A stretch of DNA of 64,000 nucleotides from Streptomyces sp. LUP47B. Its GTDB lineage: Bacteria > Actinomycetota > Actinomycetes > Streptomycetales > Streptomycetaceae. The stretch lies in the NCBI RefSeq assembly GCF_001746295.1, contig NZ_MJAH01000003.1, positions 389,922 through 453,921 on the forward strand, read 5' to 3'. The notes beneath the pieces are model-generated. The model had not been told where the DNA came from. It ran no database searches and saw only the letters and a list, made by a program, of their open reading frames with translations. The stretch's first letter is position 1. The number at the start of each line of letters is the position of its first letter. A program made the position numbers and the translations under genes. Below are positions 1 through 7,901 of this stretch, piece by piece.

Positions 1-1
1 G

Positions 2-1039
2 CTCCACCTGTGCCTGATCGTGTCCGCGTGCCTGGTTCTGCTCGCCGCTCTCCTCGGCGCCGTACTACTGCGGACCCCGCAGGCCGCGAAGTCCGCCGTC
101 ACCGCTGCCGATCATCCGGCACACTCCGAACCTTCCGTCGAGTCCGAGTCCGAGTCCGAGTCCGAGCCGGTGCTGGTCGGTGCCCATGCTCTGGGGCGGT
201 CGGGGGAGTCCGGGCAACGGATGGGCGCGGTCGGCTTCGCAGCCGGTGTTGAAGGCCTCGTCCCTGACGGTGGCTCCGGTCCCGCCCTGCACGGCCGGAT
301 ACTCGGTACGGCAGGGGAGGCGGTCGAGAATGCCACGTTGACGCTGATCTCCCCGGGCGGGCGACAGCTGGGCCGGGCCGTGGCGCACTCCGAAGGCCGT
401 TACCGTCTCGACGTGCCGGCGGCGGGATCGTACGTTCTGATCGCGGCTGCCGATGGCCACCAACCGCAGGCGGCCGGCGTGGTGGTGGGTGAGGAGCCGC
501 TGTCCCACGACGTTCTGTTGTCCGCGAACAGCGGGCTGGTCGGCACGGTGGTCACCGCCGGGGACGGGGTGCCCGTGCAGGGTGCCACGGTGGCGGTGAC
601 GGACGTACGGGGAGAGGCACTGGCCGCTGAAACGACCGACGTGTCCGGCGCGTTCGCGTTCAGCGAGTTGCCGCAAGGCGATGTCACGGTGGTGGTGAAC
701 GCGGCGGGATTCCGGCCCGCCGCGCTCCCGGTGCGGGTGTCCGGCCCTCGACTCGGCCGTCTGGACGTGGTGTTGCGGCCCGGAGCGGAACTTCGGGGCA
801 CCGTGAGGGCAGGCGCCGCCCGCCTGCCGTTGACCGACGCGCGGGTCACGCTCGTGGACAAGGCGGGCAACGTCATCGGCACGGCGACCACCGGTCCGGA
901 CGGCGGCTACGCCTTCACCGACCTGGACGCGGGGGTCTACTCGGTGATCGCCGGCGGCTATCCGCCGGTTGCCGCGCCGGTTTCCGTGGCCGGACCAGGA
1001 CATGAGCTCGACGTGGAGCTCGCTCATGCGGAGCGCTGA
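2..1039 (+). CDS. C-terminal part of a membrane protein with carboxypeptidase-regulatory-like repeats (5' truncated by window edge)
   Basis: The reading frame is open through the left edge, so the true start lies outside. It opens with a hydrophobic segment (LIVSACLVLLAALLGAVLL) that looks like the last membrane helix of a transporter. A Ser-Glu repeat linker (four GAGTCC hexamers near 140-167) follows, then roughly three beta-sandwich modules of about 80 residues with the pattern G-x-V-x(n)-P-x-x-x-A-x-V-x(n)-T-x-x-x-G-x-Y/F. That pattern is typical of carboxypeptidase-regulatory-like (CarboxypepD_reg) domains. Streptomyces MFS transporters with such extracellular tails are known, so an MFS-family N-terminus is likely but cannot be seen. 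The gene ends facing the convergent Lrp gene, with a hairpin between them. Confidence 0.6.
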   Translation, partial: LHLCLIVSACLVLLAALLGAVLLRTPQAAKSAVTAADHPAHSEPSVESESESESEPVLVGAHALGRSGESGQRMGAVGFAAGVEGLVPDGGSGPALHGRILGTAGEAVENATLTLISPGGRQLGRAVAHSEGRYRLDVPAAGSYVLIAAADGHQPQAAGVVVGEEPLSHDVLLSANSGLVGTVVTAGDGVPVQGATVAVTDVRGEALAAETTDVSGAFAFSELPQGDVTVVVNAAGFRPAALPVRVSGPRLGRLDVVLRPGAELRGTVRAGAARLPLTDARVTLVDKAGNVIGTATTGPDGGYAFTDLDAGVYSVIAGGYPPVAAPVSVAGPGHELDVELAHAER

Positions 1040-1153
1040 ACGGGCCACCCGATCGGCAACCGTCGGCTGAGAGCGAGGCAGCGGTACGTACCGGTCCGCG
1101 CCCGCCCAGGGCACGGAGGGCCCGGCCGGTACGGGGCGCTCCGTGGGTTGCGT

Positions 1154-1187
1154 GTGGTCCGGGACCTCGCCCCCGCTCCCGGACCAC
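1154..1187. terminator. Hairpin between convergent genes
   Basis: A perfect 11-bp inverted repeat (GTGGTCCGGGA / TCCCGGACCAC) with a 12-nt C-rich loop sits between the convergent membrane-protein and Lrp genes. There is no T-tract, as is usual for Streptomyces terminators. It probably serves both directions. Confidence 0.6.
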
Positions 1188-1208
1188 CACGTGCCGCCGT
1201 GGACCGGC

Positions 1209-2201
1209 TCACGTGGTGTGGTCGGCGGCACGGTTCGGTTCGTAGGTGAGTTGCTTGACCTGGCGCAGGACGAGAGCCGTCTCGACCGCCTGGATGCCGT
1301 CGAGGGCACCGATCTTCTCGCTCAGATAGGTGTAGAGCTCGTCGGTGCTCGTGAAGTGGGCGGAGACGACGATGTTCTCCTTGCCCGTGGTGGCGGACAC
1401 GAAGCTCACTTCCTGGTGCGCGGCGATACTGCGGCCCACGTCGGCCAGCGCACGGGGCGTCACGGTGAGCCAGAGCATGACGCTGACGTCTTGTCCCAGG
1501 GACCCCTGGTCGTACTGCAGGTCGAAGTACAGGGCGCCGGTGGAGCGCAGGGTCTCGAGCCGCCGTTTGACCGCCGACTCCGACTGGCCGGTGGCCTTGT
1601 GCAGCTCGGCCAAGGTGGCCCGGCCGTCACGGCGCAGTACCGCGAGCAGCGCCTCGTCGGCCGCGTCCGGAACGAGCGGGGCATCGAGCGGAACCGGACC
1701 GGGGAGCCGCAGCGCGGACTCCTGTTCGGGGGTGAGGGCGTGGGACTTGTTCAACCAGCCCAGTGAGCCGCCGTAGAAGGAGTGCAGGAGACAGTGGGCG
1801 GTCACACTGACGATCTGCCGGGTGCGGTGGAGCCGGCCGAAGAGCAGCTCGTCCCGCTCCTTCCGGTTGCGGGGCTTCATGCCGCAGACGACCTCGGTGC
1901 CACCCGAGATGAGGTTCACGTAGAGGGTGTCGGGGCGTCTGGCCAGAGCGTCCGCGAGTTGCTCCGCCACGTCAGGGACGCAGTGCAGTCGTACGACCCA
2001 GGTCTGCCGACCGAACCGGTCCTCGTCCGTCATGCCGAGAACGCGCACGTTGACGGTGTTGTGCAGCCTCCGGTACCGCCGGGCCACGGTCTGGTCGGAG
2101 ACCCCGAGGACGGCGGCGATACGGCTGAACGGGGCGCGTCCGTCAAGCTGCAGCGCCTGCAGGATCTGGAGGTCGAGGGGGTCGAGGGTCGGCAGGCCCA
2201 C
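1209..2201 (-). CDS. Double-module Lrp/AsnC-family transcriptional regulator
   Basis: The 330-residue protein is about twice the usual Lrp length and holds two complete modules. The first helix-turn-helix is at about residues 8-48 (recognition helix around SDQTVARRYRRL), followed by an RAM-like ligand domain at about 65-150. The second helix-turn-helix is at about 182-220 (QSESAVKRRLETL), followed by a second RAM domain to about 310. Two-module AsnC proteins are common in Streptomyces and are thought to act as ready-made dimers. The gene lies just downstream of, and is probably co-transcribed with, the MarR gene ending at 2206. Its effector is unknown; Lrp domains usually sense amino or organic acids. 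Confidence 0.85.
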   Translation of the reverse strand: MGLPTLDPLDLQILQALQLDGRAPFSRIAAVLGVSDQTVARRYRRLHNTVNVRVLGMTDEDRFGRQTWVVRLHCVPDVAEQLADALARRPDTLYVNLISGGTEVVCGMKPRNRKERDELLFGRLHRTRQIVSVTAHCLLHSFYGGSLGWLNKSHALTPEQESALRLPGPVPLDAPLVPDAADEALLAVLRRDGRATLAELHKATGQSESAVKRRLETLRSTGALYFDLQYDQGSLGQDVSVMLWLTVTPRALADVGRSIAAHQEVSFVSATTGKENIVVSAHFTSTDELYTYLSEKIGALDGIQAVETALVLRQVKQLTYEPNRAADHTT

Positions 2202-2205
2202 CGGC

Positions 2206-2661
2206 TCAGGCCTCCCGGACCACGTCGGCCACCTCGTCGAGCAGTGTCCTCAGCTGTGCGGCCTTTCGGAGACCCAGCTTCTCGGCGATCCGCCCTTCGA
2301 TCCCCACGATCACGGCGTCGGCATCCCGCAGGGAGTCGCGGCCGGCTTCGGTGAGGTGCAGCTCCCGCACATGGCGGTGGCGCGGGTGTGGTCGGCGTTC
2401 CAGCTGACCCCGCTCCTCCAGGCGGCCCACCTGGGAGGCCACTGCTTGGGGGGTGACGTTCAGACGCCGGGCCAGTTCCGCGCCGGTCAGACCGGGGTCG
2501 CTGTGGACGGAGATCAGCAGGGCGTACTGCGCGGCCGCGAGCCCCAGCGGTCGCAGTCGCTGATCCTTCCGGGCCTGCACCGCCCACTCCGCCCGCCGCA
2601 GCGCCCAGGTCACCCGGTCCAGTGCGTCGGCGGCGACGGACCGCTCGTCGTCGTGTGTCAC
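2206..2661 (-). CDS. MarR-family transcriptional regulator (paralogue 1)
   Basis: This 151-residue winged-helix protein shows the MarR core: the helix pair LTGAELARRLNVTPQAVASQVGRLEERG at about 60-88, followed by the wing ERRPHPRHRHVRELHLTEAG. It is strikingly similar to the MarR protein encoded by 2935-3441, with nearly the whole core shared, so the two arose by tandem duplication. The gene is 4 bp from the downstream Lrp gene and probably shares its transcript. MarR proteins usually bind phenolic or acyl-CoA ligands and repress nearby catabolic genes. The ligand here is unknown. Confidence 0.88.
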   Translation of the reverse strand: MTHDDERSVAADALDRVTWALRRAEWAVQARKDQRLRPLGLAAAQYALLISVHSDPGLTGAELARRLNVTPQAVASQVGRLEERGQLERRPHPRHRHVRELHLTEAGRDSLRDADAVIVGIEGRIAEKLGLRKAAQLRTLLDEVADVVREA

Positions 2662-2684
2662 GCCGCGACCCTACGGCACCTGGG

Positions 2685-2710
2685 CACTAGTAAACGGCCT
2701 GACAGCACTC
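2685..2710 (-). promoter_or_regulatory. Degenerate copy of the MarR operator-promoter
   Basis: The sequence around CACTAGTAAACGGCCTGACA matches the CACTAG...AAACG..TGACAGCA pattern at 3445-3468 upstream of the second MarR gene, but its palindrome is broken. It lies just upstream of the first MarR start. The regulatory region was apparently duplicated with the gene and then decayed. The rest of 2662-2934 shows no gene. Confidence 0.35.
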
Positions 2711-2934
2711 AACCAAGTGAAGGTCTCGGGATCCCTCTCCGGGGAGGAGCGAGCAGGCCGGAGGGTGAGTCGGGCCGCCCAACCCGACGGCGGTCAGGCG
2801 GAGATCGTCGCGGCACGTGTCGGCGGGTGGCCCTCTGCGCGGGACAGGTGGCGCAGGAGATGGCCTCCGGGTTCCCCAGTGGCTCACCACGAAGGCCACC
2901 GCTTGCGGGCGATTCCCGTCCACGGGACGCGCAG

Positions 2935-3441
2935 TCAGTCCTCGCGAACCGTCCGGGCCACCCGGTCGAGCAGCGCCCGCAGCCGCACGGTCTCCTCCGG
3001 GCCGAGACCATCGGTGATCTGCAGCTCGATGTCGGCGATCACTTTGTCGGCCGCGCGCAGGGCATCGCGTCCGGCGTCGGTGAGGTGCAGCTCCTGCACA
3101 TGCCGGTGGCGCGGGTGCTCGCGTCTCTCCAACTGTCCGCGGCTCTCCAGGCGGGCCACCAGTGAGGCGACGGCCTGCGGGGTGACGTTCAGGCGGCGGG
3201 CCAGCTCGGCGCCGGTCAGTCCCGGGTCGGCGTGCACCGAGATCAGGAGCGTGTAATGGGGGGCCGCCATGCCCAACGGGCGCAGCCGCTGCTCCTTGAG
3301 GGTCTGCACCGCCAGCTCCGCGCGGCGCAGGGCCCACGTCACCCGGTCAAGGGCGTCGAGCCCGACGGGCTCCTCATTGTCGAGAGCCTCGAGCCCGAGG
3401 GGCTCCTCGTTGTTTCGTATCACGGGAGAAGGGTACGACAT
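2935..3441 (-). CDS. MarR-family transcriptional regulator (paralogue 2)
   Basis: The product is 168 residues, starting at the ATG at 3441 next to the divergent SDR promoter. The core LTGAELARRLNVTPQAVASLVARLESRG and the wing with HPRHRHVQELHLT are almost the same as in the neighbouring MarR protein. The N-terminus is longer and contains an 11-residue tandem repeat (NEEPLGLEALD, then NEEPVGLDALD; residues 11-32) that comes from a 33-bp DNA duplication. A perfect 12-bp palindrome at 3452-3463 lies 10 bp upstream of its start and also serves the divergent SDR, so autoregulation plus SDR control is likely. A similar operator precedes the aldehyde dehydrogenase at 6064. Confidence 0.88.
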   Translation of the reverse strand: MSYPSPVIRNNEEPLGLEALDNEEPVGLDALDRVTWALRRAELAVQTLKEQRLRPLGMAAPHYTLLISVHADPGLTGAELARRLNVTPQAVASLVARLESRGQLERREHPRHRHVQELHLTDAGRDALRAADKVIADIELQITDGLGPEETVRLRALLDRVARTVRED

Positions 3442-3451
3442 TTCACTAGCA

Positions 3452-3463
3452 TCAAACGTTTGA
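3452..3463. promoter_or_regulatory. Palindromic operator (TCAAACGTTTGA) between marR and SDR
   Basis: A perfect 12-bp palindrome lies in the 54-bp divergent gap between the MarR gene (start 3441) and the SDR gene (start 3496). Its right half overlaps a plausible -35 hexamer TTGACA (3460-3465) reading toward the SDR. A near-identical site occurs at 5863-5874. A MarR dimer bound here would block both promoters. Confidence 0.7.
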
Positions 3464-3495
3464 CAGCAGTCCAGCACTTGACGAAGACTGGCCAC

Positions 3496-4287
3496 ATGAC
3501 TCGTACCCTTGCTCTGATCACTGGCGCCTCCTCCGGTATCGGTGCCGCCTATGCCCGACTCCTGGCGGACGACCACGACCTCGTCCTGGTGGCGCGCCGG
3601 GCCGACCGGCTGGCCGACCATGCCAAGGAACTCCGCGCCCATGGAGCGGCCGTCGACGTGCTGCCCGCCGACCTCATGACCCACGACGGCATCGCCGCCG
3701 TCACCGACCGTCTGGCCGCCGGTGACGTCCGCATGCTGATCAGCAACGCCGGCGCCGGTGGCTACGCCCCACTCGCGGAGGTCAAGTCGGCCGACATCGA
3801 CGGCCTGCTCACCCTCAACGCCGTCGCCCCCGTCCGGCTGGTCCACGCCGCACTTCCCGCGATGCTGGCGGCAGGCGAGGGCACCATCGTCACCGTCGCC
3901 TCCCTCCTCGCGTTCAGTGCGGGCAGCACCGACCCGCGAGCCCCACGGCGCACCCTGTACGTCGCTGCCAAGGCCGCCACGGTGGGCTTCACCCGCACTC
4001 TCGCCGGTGAACTCGCCGATACCCCGGTCCGCGTCCAGGTGGTGTGTCCCGGCGTCGTGGCGACCGACTGGAACAGCGGCGCCGGCCACATCATCCCCTG
4101 GGCGATGTCGCCCGAGGACGTGGCGTCGGCGAGCCTGGCCGGGCTGCGCCTCGGCGAGACCGTCTGTGCCCCCGGTCTGGAAGATCTGGACTCCGCCCTG
4201 GACGCCCTGCTCGCCGCGGAGACGGCCTTTGTCGCGGGCGGCAACCAGCCCACGCTCGCGTCCCGCTACACGGAACCGCGAGCTTAG
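3496..4287 (+). CDS. Short-chain dehydrogenase/reductase
   Basis: The 263-residue protein is a classical SDR. The Rossmann motif TGASSGIG is at residues 9-16, NAGAG at about 85-89, and the catalytic YxxxK at Tyr156/Lys160. The gap between the Ser region (VASLLAFSAG) and Tyr156 is longer than usual, implying an extended substrate loop. The ATG at 3496 follows the shared MarR operator, so expression is probably inducible by the ligand of the adjacent MarR regulator. The substrate is not evident; a small ketone or aldehyde/alcohol is the usual kind for the family. Confidence 0.85.
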   Translation: MTRTLALITGASSGIGAAYARLLADDHDLVLVARRADRLADHAKELRAHGAAVDVLPADLMTHDGIAAVTDRLAAGDVRMLISNAGAGGYAPLAEVKSADIDGLLTLNAVAPVRLVHAALPAMLAAGEGTIVTVASLLAFSAGSTDPRAPRRTLYVAAKAATVGFTRTLAGELADTPVRVQVVCPGVVATDWNSGAGHIIPWAMSPEDVASASLAGLRLGETVCAPGLEDLDSALDALLAAETAFVAGGNQPTLASRYTEPRA

Positions 4288-4419
4288 GGCGGTCATGGCC
4301 GGCGGGTAGAGGATTGCTTCCTGTCCGCCGGCTCGCATGTAGGAGCGTTCCCTCTATCTCTTGCTCTTGGCTCCGGGTCATGAGATTGAAATTGAAGTTT
4401 CTGTGCCATGTCCCTGGTG

Positions 4420-4449
4420 TTGACTGGATCAATTCTGCAGAACTAACTT
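4420..4449 (+). promoter_or_regulatory. Candidate promoter for the E1-like gene
   Basis: TTGACT (4420-4425) and TAACTT (4444-4449) are separated by 18 bp in an unusually AT-rich part of the 215-bp gap before the E1-like gene. An AGGAG ribosome-binding site follows at 4488-4492. The assignment rests on consensus resemblance only. Confidence 0.35.
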
Positions 4450-4502
4450 GGCTCCAGTTTAAGAGTGGCGAATCCGCCACCGACCGCAGGAGTTGGTCAG
4501 TC

Positions 4503-5840
4503 ATGAGCAGCCCAGTCACCACGCCGCTCGGCGCACAGGACGACTTCGGCGTTCTCCGCGAGGTGGAAGGCAGGGTGCTCTGGCTGTCATCGGCGATCAC
4601 TCACCACGCGAACCGCGTACCCGAGGACAGCGCGGTGCATGAGCTGTGCCGCCAGACCGCGCGACGGCTCCGCAGGAGCGAGCCGGTGCGCCACGCGCCG
4701 GCGGCCGTGCCCGTCGACATCGGACGGACACCGACCGGGACCGCGACCACGCAGGCCGCGCTGGGCCGGGTGCTGCTGGACCTGACCAGAGCGGCCCCCG
4801 AGGTGGCCGCCCGGGTCGTCACCGTCAGCCCCGACGTCAGCTCCAGCACGAACCTGGGCGGGTGGGTGAACAAGGTCGGCGTCTGGGCCTCCACCGATCG
4901 GCTCGACTGGTTCGCCGACGACGCCGAGACCATCCTGCACTGGCGGGAAAGACCCTCCGGGCAGCACATCGAACTGGGCATCGCCGAGACGAACCTCGTC
5001 GGCCTGATCGGCGAACTGGGCGCCTGCTGGAGCAGGTGGGGGCAGCCGCTCCTGCCGATCGGTGTGCTCTACGACCCCTTCGTGGAACGCGCCCTCGAAC
5101 CCTGGTCCTTCGGCATCTACGCCGGCGGACAGTCCCTCCTGGTCGGCACCCCTTCGGGGGTCTCCCTGGCCCCGGAAGGCGGTGCGCACCAGTCGATCAA
5201 GACGCCGTCGATCGGTCTGGAGCAACCCGGCTGCGTCACCTACGAACCGGCGTTCGCCCTCGACGCCGAATGGACGTTGCTCGCCGGCCTGGCCCGGCTC
5301 GGCAGACCGGACGGCGGCTCCGCGTACGTACGGCTGTCGACGCGGCCCGTCGACCAGACACTGGCCGCCGTCCCCGGCGACCCCGCCGCGCGCGAGCGTC
5401 GCCGTCGCCAGGTCGTCGCCGGGGCTTACCCCCTGGTGCGCACCGACGCCGCCAAGGTCACCATCGCCGTGATGGGTGCGGTGGTTCCGGAGGCGCTGGC
5501 GGCCGCTGACCGGCTGGCGCAGGTCGGCGTTCCGGCGGACGTCGTGTGTGTCACCAGTCCCGACCTCCTGTACCGGGCGGTGCGCGCCAGGCAGGGTCAT
5601 GAACAGGCCGAGTCCTGGGTGCTGGACCAGGTCTTCCCGGCCAACCGCGCCACGCCTTTGGTCACGGTCCTGGACGGCCATCCGCACACCCTGGCCTTCC
5701 TGGCCACCGTCAACCGTGTGCCCGTCTCCTCCCTCGGCGTGACCCGGTTCGGGCAGTCCGGATCGATCGAGGACGTCTACCGCCATCACGGTCTGGATGC
5801 GGACAGCATCGTTCGCGCAGCCCTCGACCTGACCGGCTGA
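4503..5840 (+). CDS. Pyruvate/2-oxoacid dehydrogenase E1-like protein lacking the thiamine-diphosphate domain
   Basis: The protein is 445 residues, starting at the ATG with AGGAG 10 bp upstream. From about residue 75 it closely follows the second half of homodimeric E1 enzymes (AceE/MdeB type): GRTPTGTATTQAALGR, VVTVSPDVSSSTNLGGWVNKVGVW, GQHIELGIAETNL and GTPSGVSLAPEGGAHQS, then the C-terminal transketolase domain. Residues 14-39 (VLREVEGRVLWLSSAITHHA) match the extreme N-terminus of the same enzymes. The roughly 350 residues in between, which hold the pyrophosphate-binding domain and the GDG...N thiamine motif, are absent. It is therefore either an internally deleted relic that kept a clean frame or a repurposed protein. 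Full-length family members are about 780-900 residues. Confidence 0.75.
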   Translation: MSSPVTTPLGAQDDFGVLREVEGRVLWLSSAITHHANRVPEDSAVHELCRQTARRLRRSEPVRHAPAAVPVDIGRTPTGTATTQAALGRVLLDLTRAAPEVAARVVTVSPDVSSSTNLGGWVNKVGVWASTDRLDWFADDAETILHWRERPSGQHIELGIAETNLVGLIGELGACWSRWGQPLLPIGVLYDPFVERALEPWSFGIYAGGQSLLVGTPSGVSLAPEGGAHQSIKTPSIGLEQPGCVTYEPAFALDAEWTLLAGLARLGRPDGGSAYVRLSTRPVDQTLAAVPGDPAARERRRRQVVAGAYPLVRTDAAKVTIAVMGAVVPEALAAADRLAQVGVPADVVCVTSPDLLYRAVRARQGHEQAESWVLDQVFPANRATPLVTVLDGHPHTLAFLATVNRVPVSSLGVTRFGQSGSIEDVYRHHGLDADSIVRAALDLTG

Positions 5841-5862
5841 GTCGCAGGTGCACCGCTGACTA

Positions 5863-5892
5863 TCAAACGCTTGACGCTACCCAAGGGTTTGA
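5863..5892 (+). promoter_or_regulatory. Operator/promoter region upstream of aldehyde dehydrogenase
   Basis: TCAAACGCTTGA (5863-5874) differs by one base from the perfect palindrome at 3452-3463. A further half-site GTTTGA lies at 5887-5892. TTGACG (5871-5876) with TACTCT (5893-5898, 16-bp spacer) is a plausible promoter overlapping both. That would leave a leader of about 160 nt before the ATG at 6064. Control by one of the two MarR proteins is inferred. Confidence 0.6.
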
Positions 5893-6063
5893 TACTCTAG
5901 TACTTGCGCGCGGCCCATGAGCCGTCGCTGAAGTCATTCACCCCGGCGCGCGTCCGCTGTCGCACAGCGGCCCTTCATCGCGCCGAAGACCGCCCCCTTC
6001 ACCTGCCGTAGCCCTCGGGGTGCCGCTCTGGCGCAGGCGGTCGTAACAAAGTAGGAGAAACCC

Positions 6064-7599
6064 GTGACCAACAACACTCCGACGATCACGCGTGACGGAG
6101 TCATCGGACAGGACGGGAGCGAGGTGGTCACCGTCGACCAGGCCACCGGAGCCGAGTTCGCCCGGTACCCCGTGGCCGGCACGGAAGAGGCTGCCTCGGC
6201 CGTCGCCGCCGCCCGCTCGGTCGCCGGGACCTGGTGGGCCCTCGGATTCGAGGGCCGCGCGGAACGGCTGCGCGCATGGCGCCGGGAGATAGCCGTGAGC
6301 GGCGAGGAGGGGGCCGCCCTCATCCACGCGGAGAACGGCAAGCCCCTGGACGACGCCCGCGTGGAGGTGCTCGGGATTCTGGAGCACGTGCAGTTCGCCA
6401 TCGAGAACGCCGAGCGTGTACTGGGACGCCGGGACGTCCCGGGCAGCCCCACCGTGCCCAATCAGCGTGCGTGGGTCGAGTACCAGCCCTACGGCGTCGT
6501 CGGTGTCATCGGCCCGTGGAACTTCCCCCTGCTCACACCGGGGGCCATCCTCATCGAGGTGATCGCGGCCGGAAACGCCGCCGTCCTCAAGCCCAGCCAG
6601 ATCACGCCCGGCGTCGGGGAGTGGCTCGTCCGGACCTGGCGGCGCGCGGTCCCCGACCTCCCGGACGTCCTCCAGTGCCTCAACGGGTTCGGGGCCACGG
6701 GCCAGGCGCTCATCGAGGCCGGTCTGAACAAGCTCGCGTTCACCGGCAGTGTCACCACGGGCAGGACGGTGGCCGCCCAGTGCGCACAGACCCTGACCCC
6801 GGTTCTGCTGGAACTCGGCGGAAAGGACGGAGTCGTCGTTGCCGAGGACGCCGACCTGGACGAAGCCGCCCGCCATATCGTCTGGGGCGCCATGCAGAAC
6901 ACCGGGCACGGCTGCATCAGCCTTGAAGTGGCCTACGTCGTCGAGTCGGTTCACGACGCCTTCGTCGAGAAGATCAGCGACCTCGCCAAGCTGGTACGGG
7001 TCGGAAGCGGCGACGACGCGGAGATCGGACCGGTCCCTCTGCCCACCCAGATCCCGATCATCCGGGAGCACATCAAGGACGCTCTCGAGCGCGGCGCGAC
7101 AGCCACGGTCGGCGGCCTCGATGCGGTGGGGGAGCGCTATGTCACTCCCACCGTCCTCGTCGGGGTGGCCCCCGACGCCCTGGCGGCGACGGAGGAGACG
7201 TTCGGGCCCACGCTCGCCGTCGTCAAGGTGGCCGACACCGAGGAGGCCATCGCCCACATCAACGGCGGTCGGTACGGACTGGGCAGCGCCGTCTTCAGCC
7301 GCGACCGCGGCGAAGCCATCGCCCGTCAACTCCGTGTCGGAATGACCAGCATCAACGACGCCCTCGTGTTCTCCATCAACCCGGCGGTGCCCTTCGGCGG
7401 TCGCGGAGACAGCGGTTACGGGCGCAAGCAGGGCGAGGAAGGACTCCGGGAGTTCGCCTACCCGCACTCCTTCACCGCCAAGACCGGCCCCGCTCAGTTC
7501 TCGGCCACGACCTTCGGCAGGCCCGCGGGCGCGATGGCCGGAGCCCTCGCCGGCGTGCGCAACAGGATCCTGGCCGAGAACGGCGAGCAGACCGACTGA
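6064..7599 (+). CDS. NAD(P)-dependent aldehyde dehydrogenase
   Basis: This 511-residue ALDH-superfamily enzyme oxidises an aldehyde to a carboxylate. Visible catalytic features are the oxyanion Asn153 (GPWNFP), the general base Glu250 (LELGGKDG) and the nucleophile Cys284 (NTGHGCIS, where most family members have GQxC). The 511-residue length is normal. AGGAG lies just before the start. The upstream operator matches the one between MarR and the SDR, so this gene and the SDR probably respond to the same inducer and could act in sequence (alcohol or ketone, then aldehyde, then acid). The natural substrate is unknown. Confidence 0.9.
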   Translation: MTNNTPTITRDGVIGQDGSEVVTVDQATGAEFARYPVAGTEEAASAVAAARSVAGTWWALGFEGRAERLRAWRREIAVSGEEGAALIHAENGKPLDDARVEVLGILEHVQFAIENAERVLGRRDVPGSPTVPNQRAWVEYQPYGVVGVIGPWNFPLLTPGAILIEVIAAGNAAVLKPSQITPGVGEWLVRTWRRAVPDLPDVLQCLNGFGATGQALIEAGLNKLAFTGSVTTGRTVAAQCAQTLTPVLLELGGKDGVVVAEDADLDEAARHIVWGAMQNTGHGCISLEVAYVVESVHDAFVEKISDLAKLVRVGSGDDAEIGPVPLPTQIPIIREHIKDALERGATATVGGLDAVGERYVTPTVLVGVAPDALAATEETFGPTLAVVKVADTEEAIAHINGGRYGLGSAVFSRDRGEAIARQLRVGMTSINDALVFSINPAVPFGGRGDSGYGRKQGEEGLREFAYPHSFTAKTGPAQFSATTFGRPAGAMAGALAGVRNRILAENGEQTD

Positions 7600-7655
7600 C
7601 GGGCAGGAGCGAACGGTCCCAGCCGAGCCCGGTCCGGCGTCCACCCCGTCACGAG

Positions 7656-7672
7656 ACCGGTCATCGACCGGT
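7656..7672. other. Inverted repeat ACCGGTC-ATC-GACCGGT in the 302-bp intergenic gap
   Basis: A perfect 7-3-7 inverted repeat lies 57 bp after the aldehyde dehydrogenase stop and 230 bp before the next gene. It could be a terminator stem or an operator for the downstream decarboxylase-like gene. Nothing else recognisable was seen in 7600-7901. Confidence 0.4.
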
Positions 7673-7901
7673 TCGGCACCGGGTCCGAGATGACGCACCA
7701 CGTCGGATCCGGTCGCCGTACGCGGCCCACCGATTCCGGGGGCCGACCACGACCGACCGACGCCCTGACCGCCGCCACGCCCCCAACGGCCGTGGCTCGA
7801 AGGGCCGTCGGACCACTCGGGAGAGACGCGCACCTTCGCGGAGCGCGACAGCACCGGCAGGACCCCGGCCAGCACCCGCGCACCATCGAGGGAGAGTGGA
7901 C

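Noticed and set aside
139..168. GAGTCC hexamer repeat as a regulatory repeat
   Set aside because: It is in frame and encodes a Ser-Glu linker after a membrane helix, which explains it.
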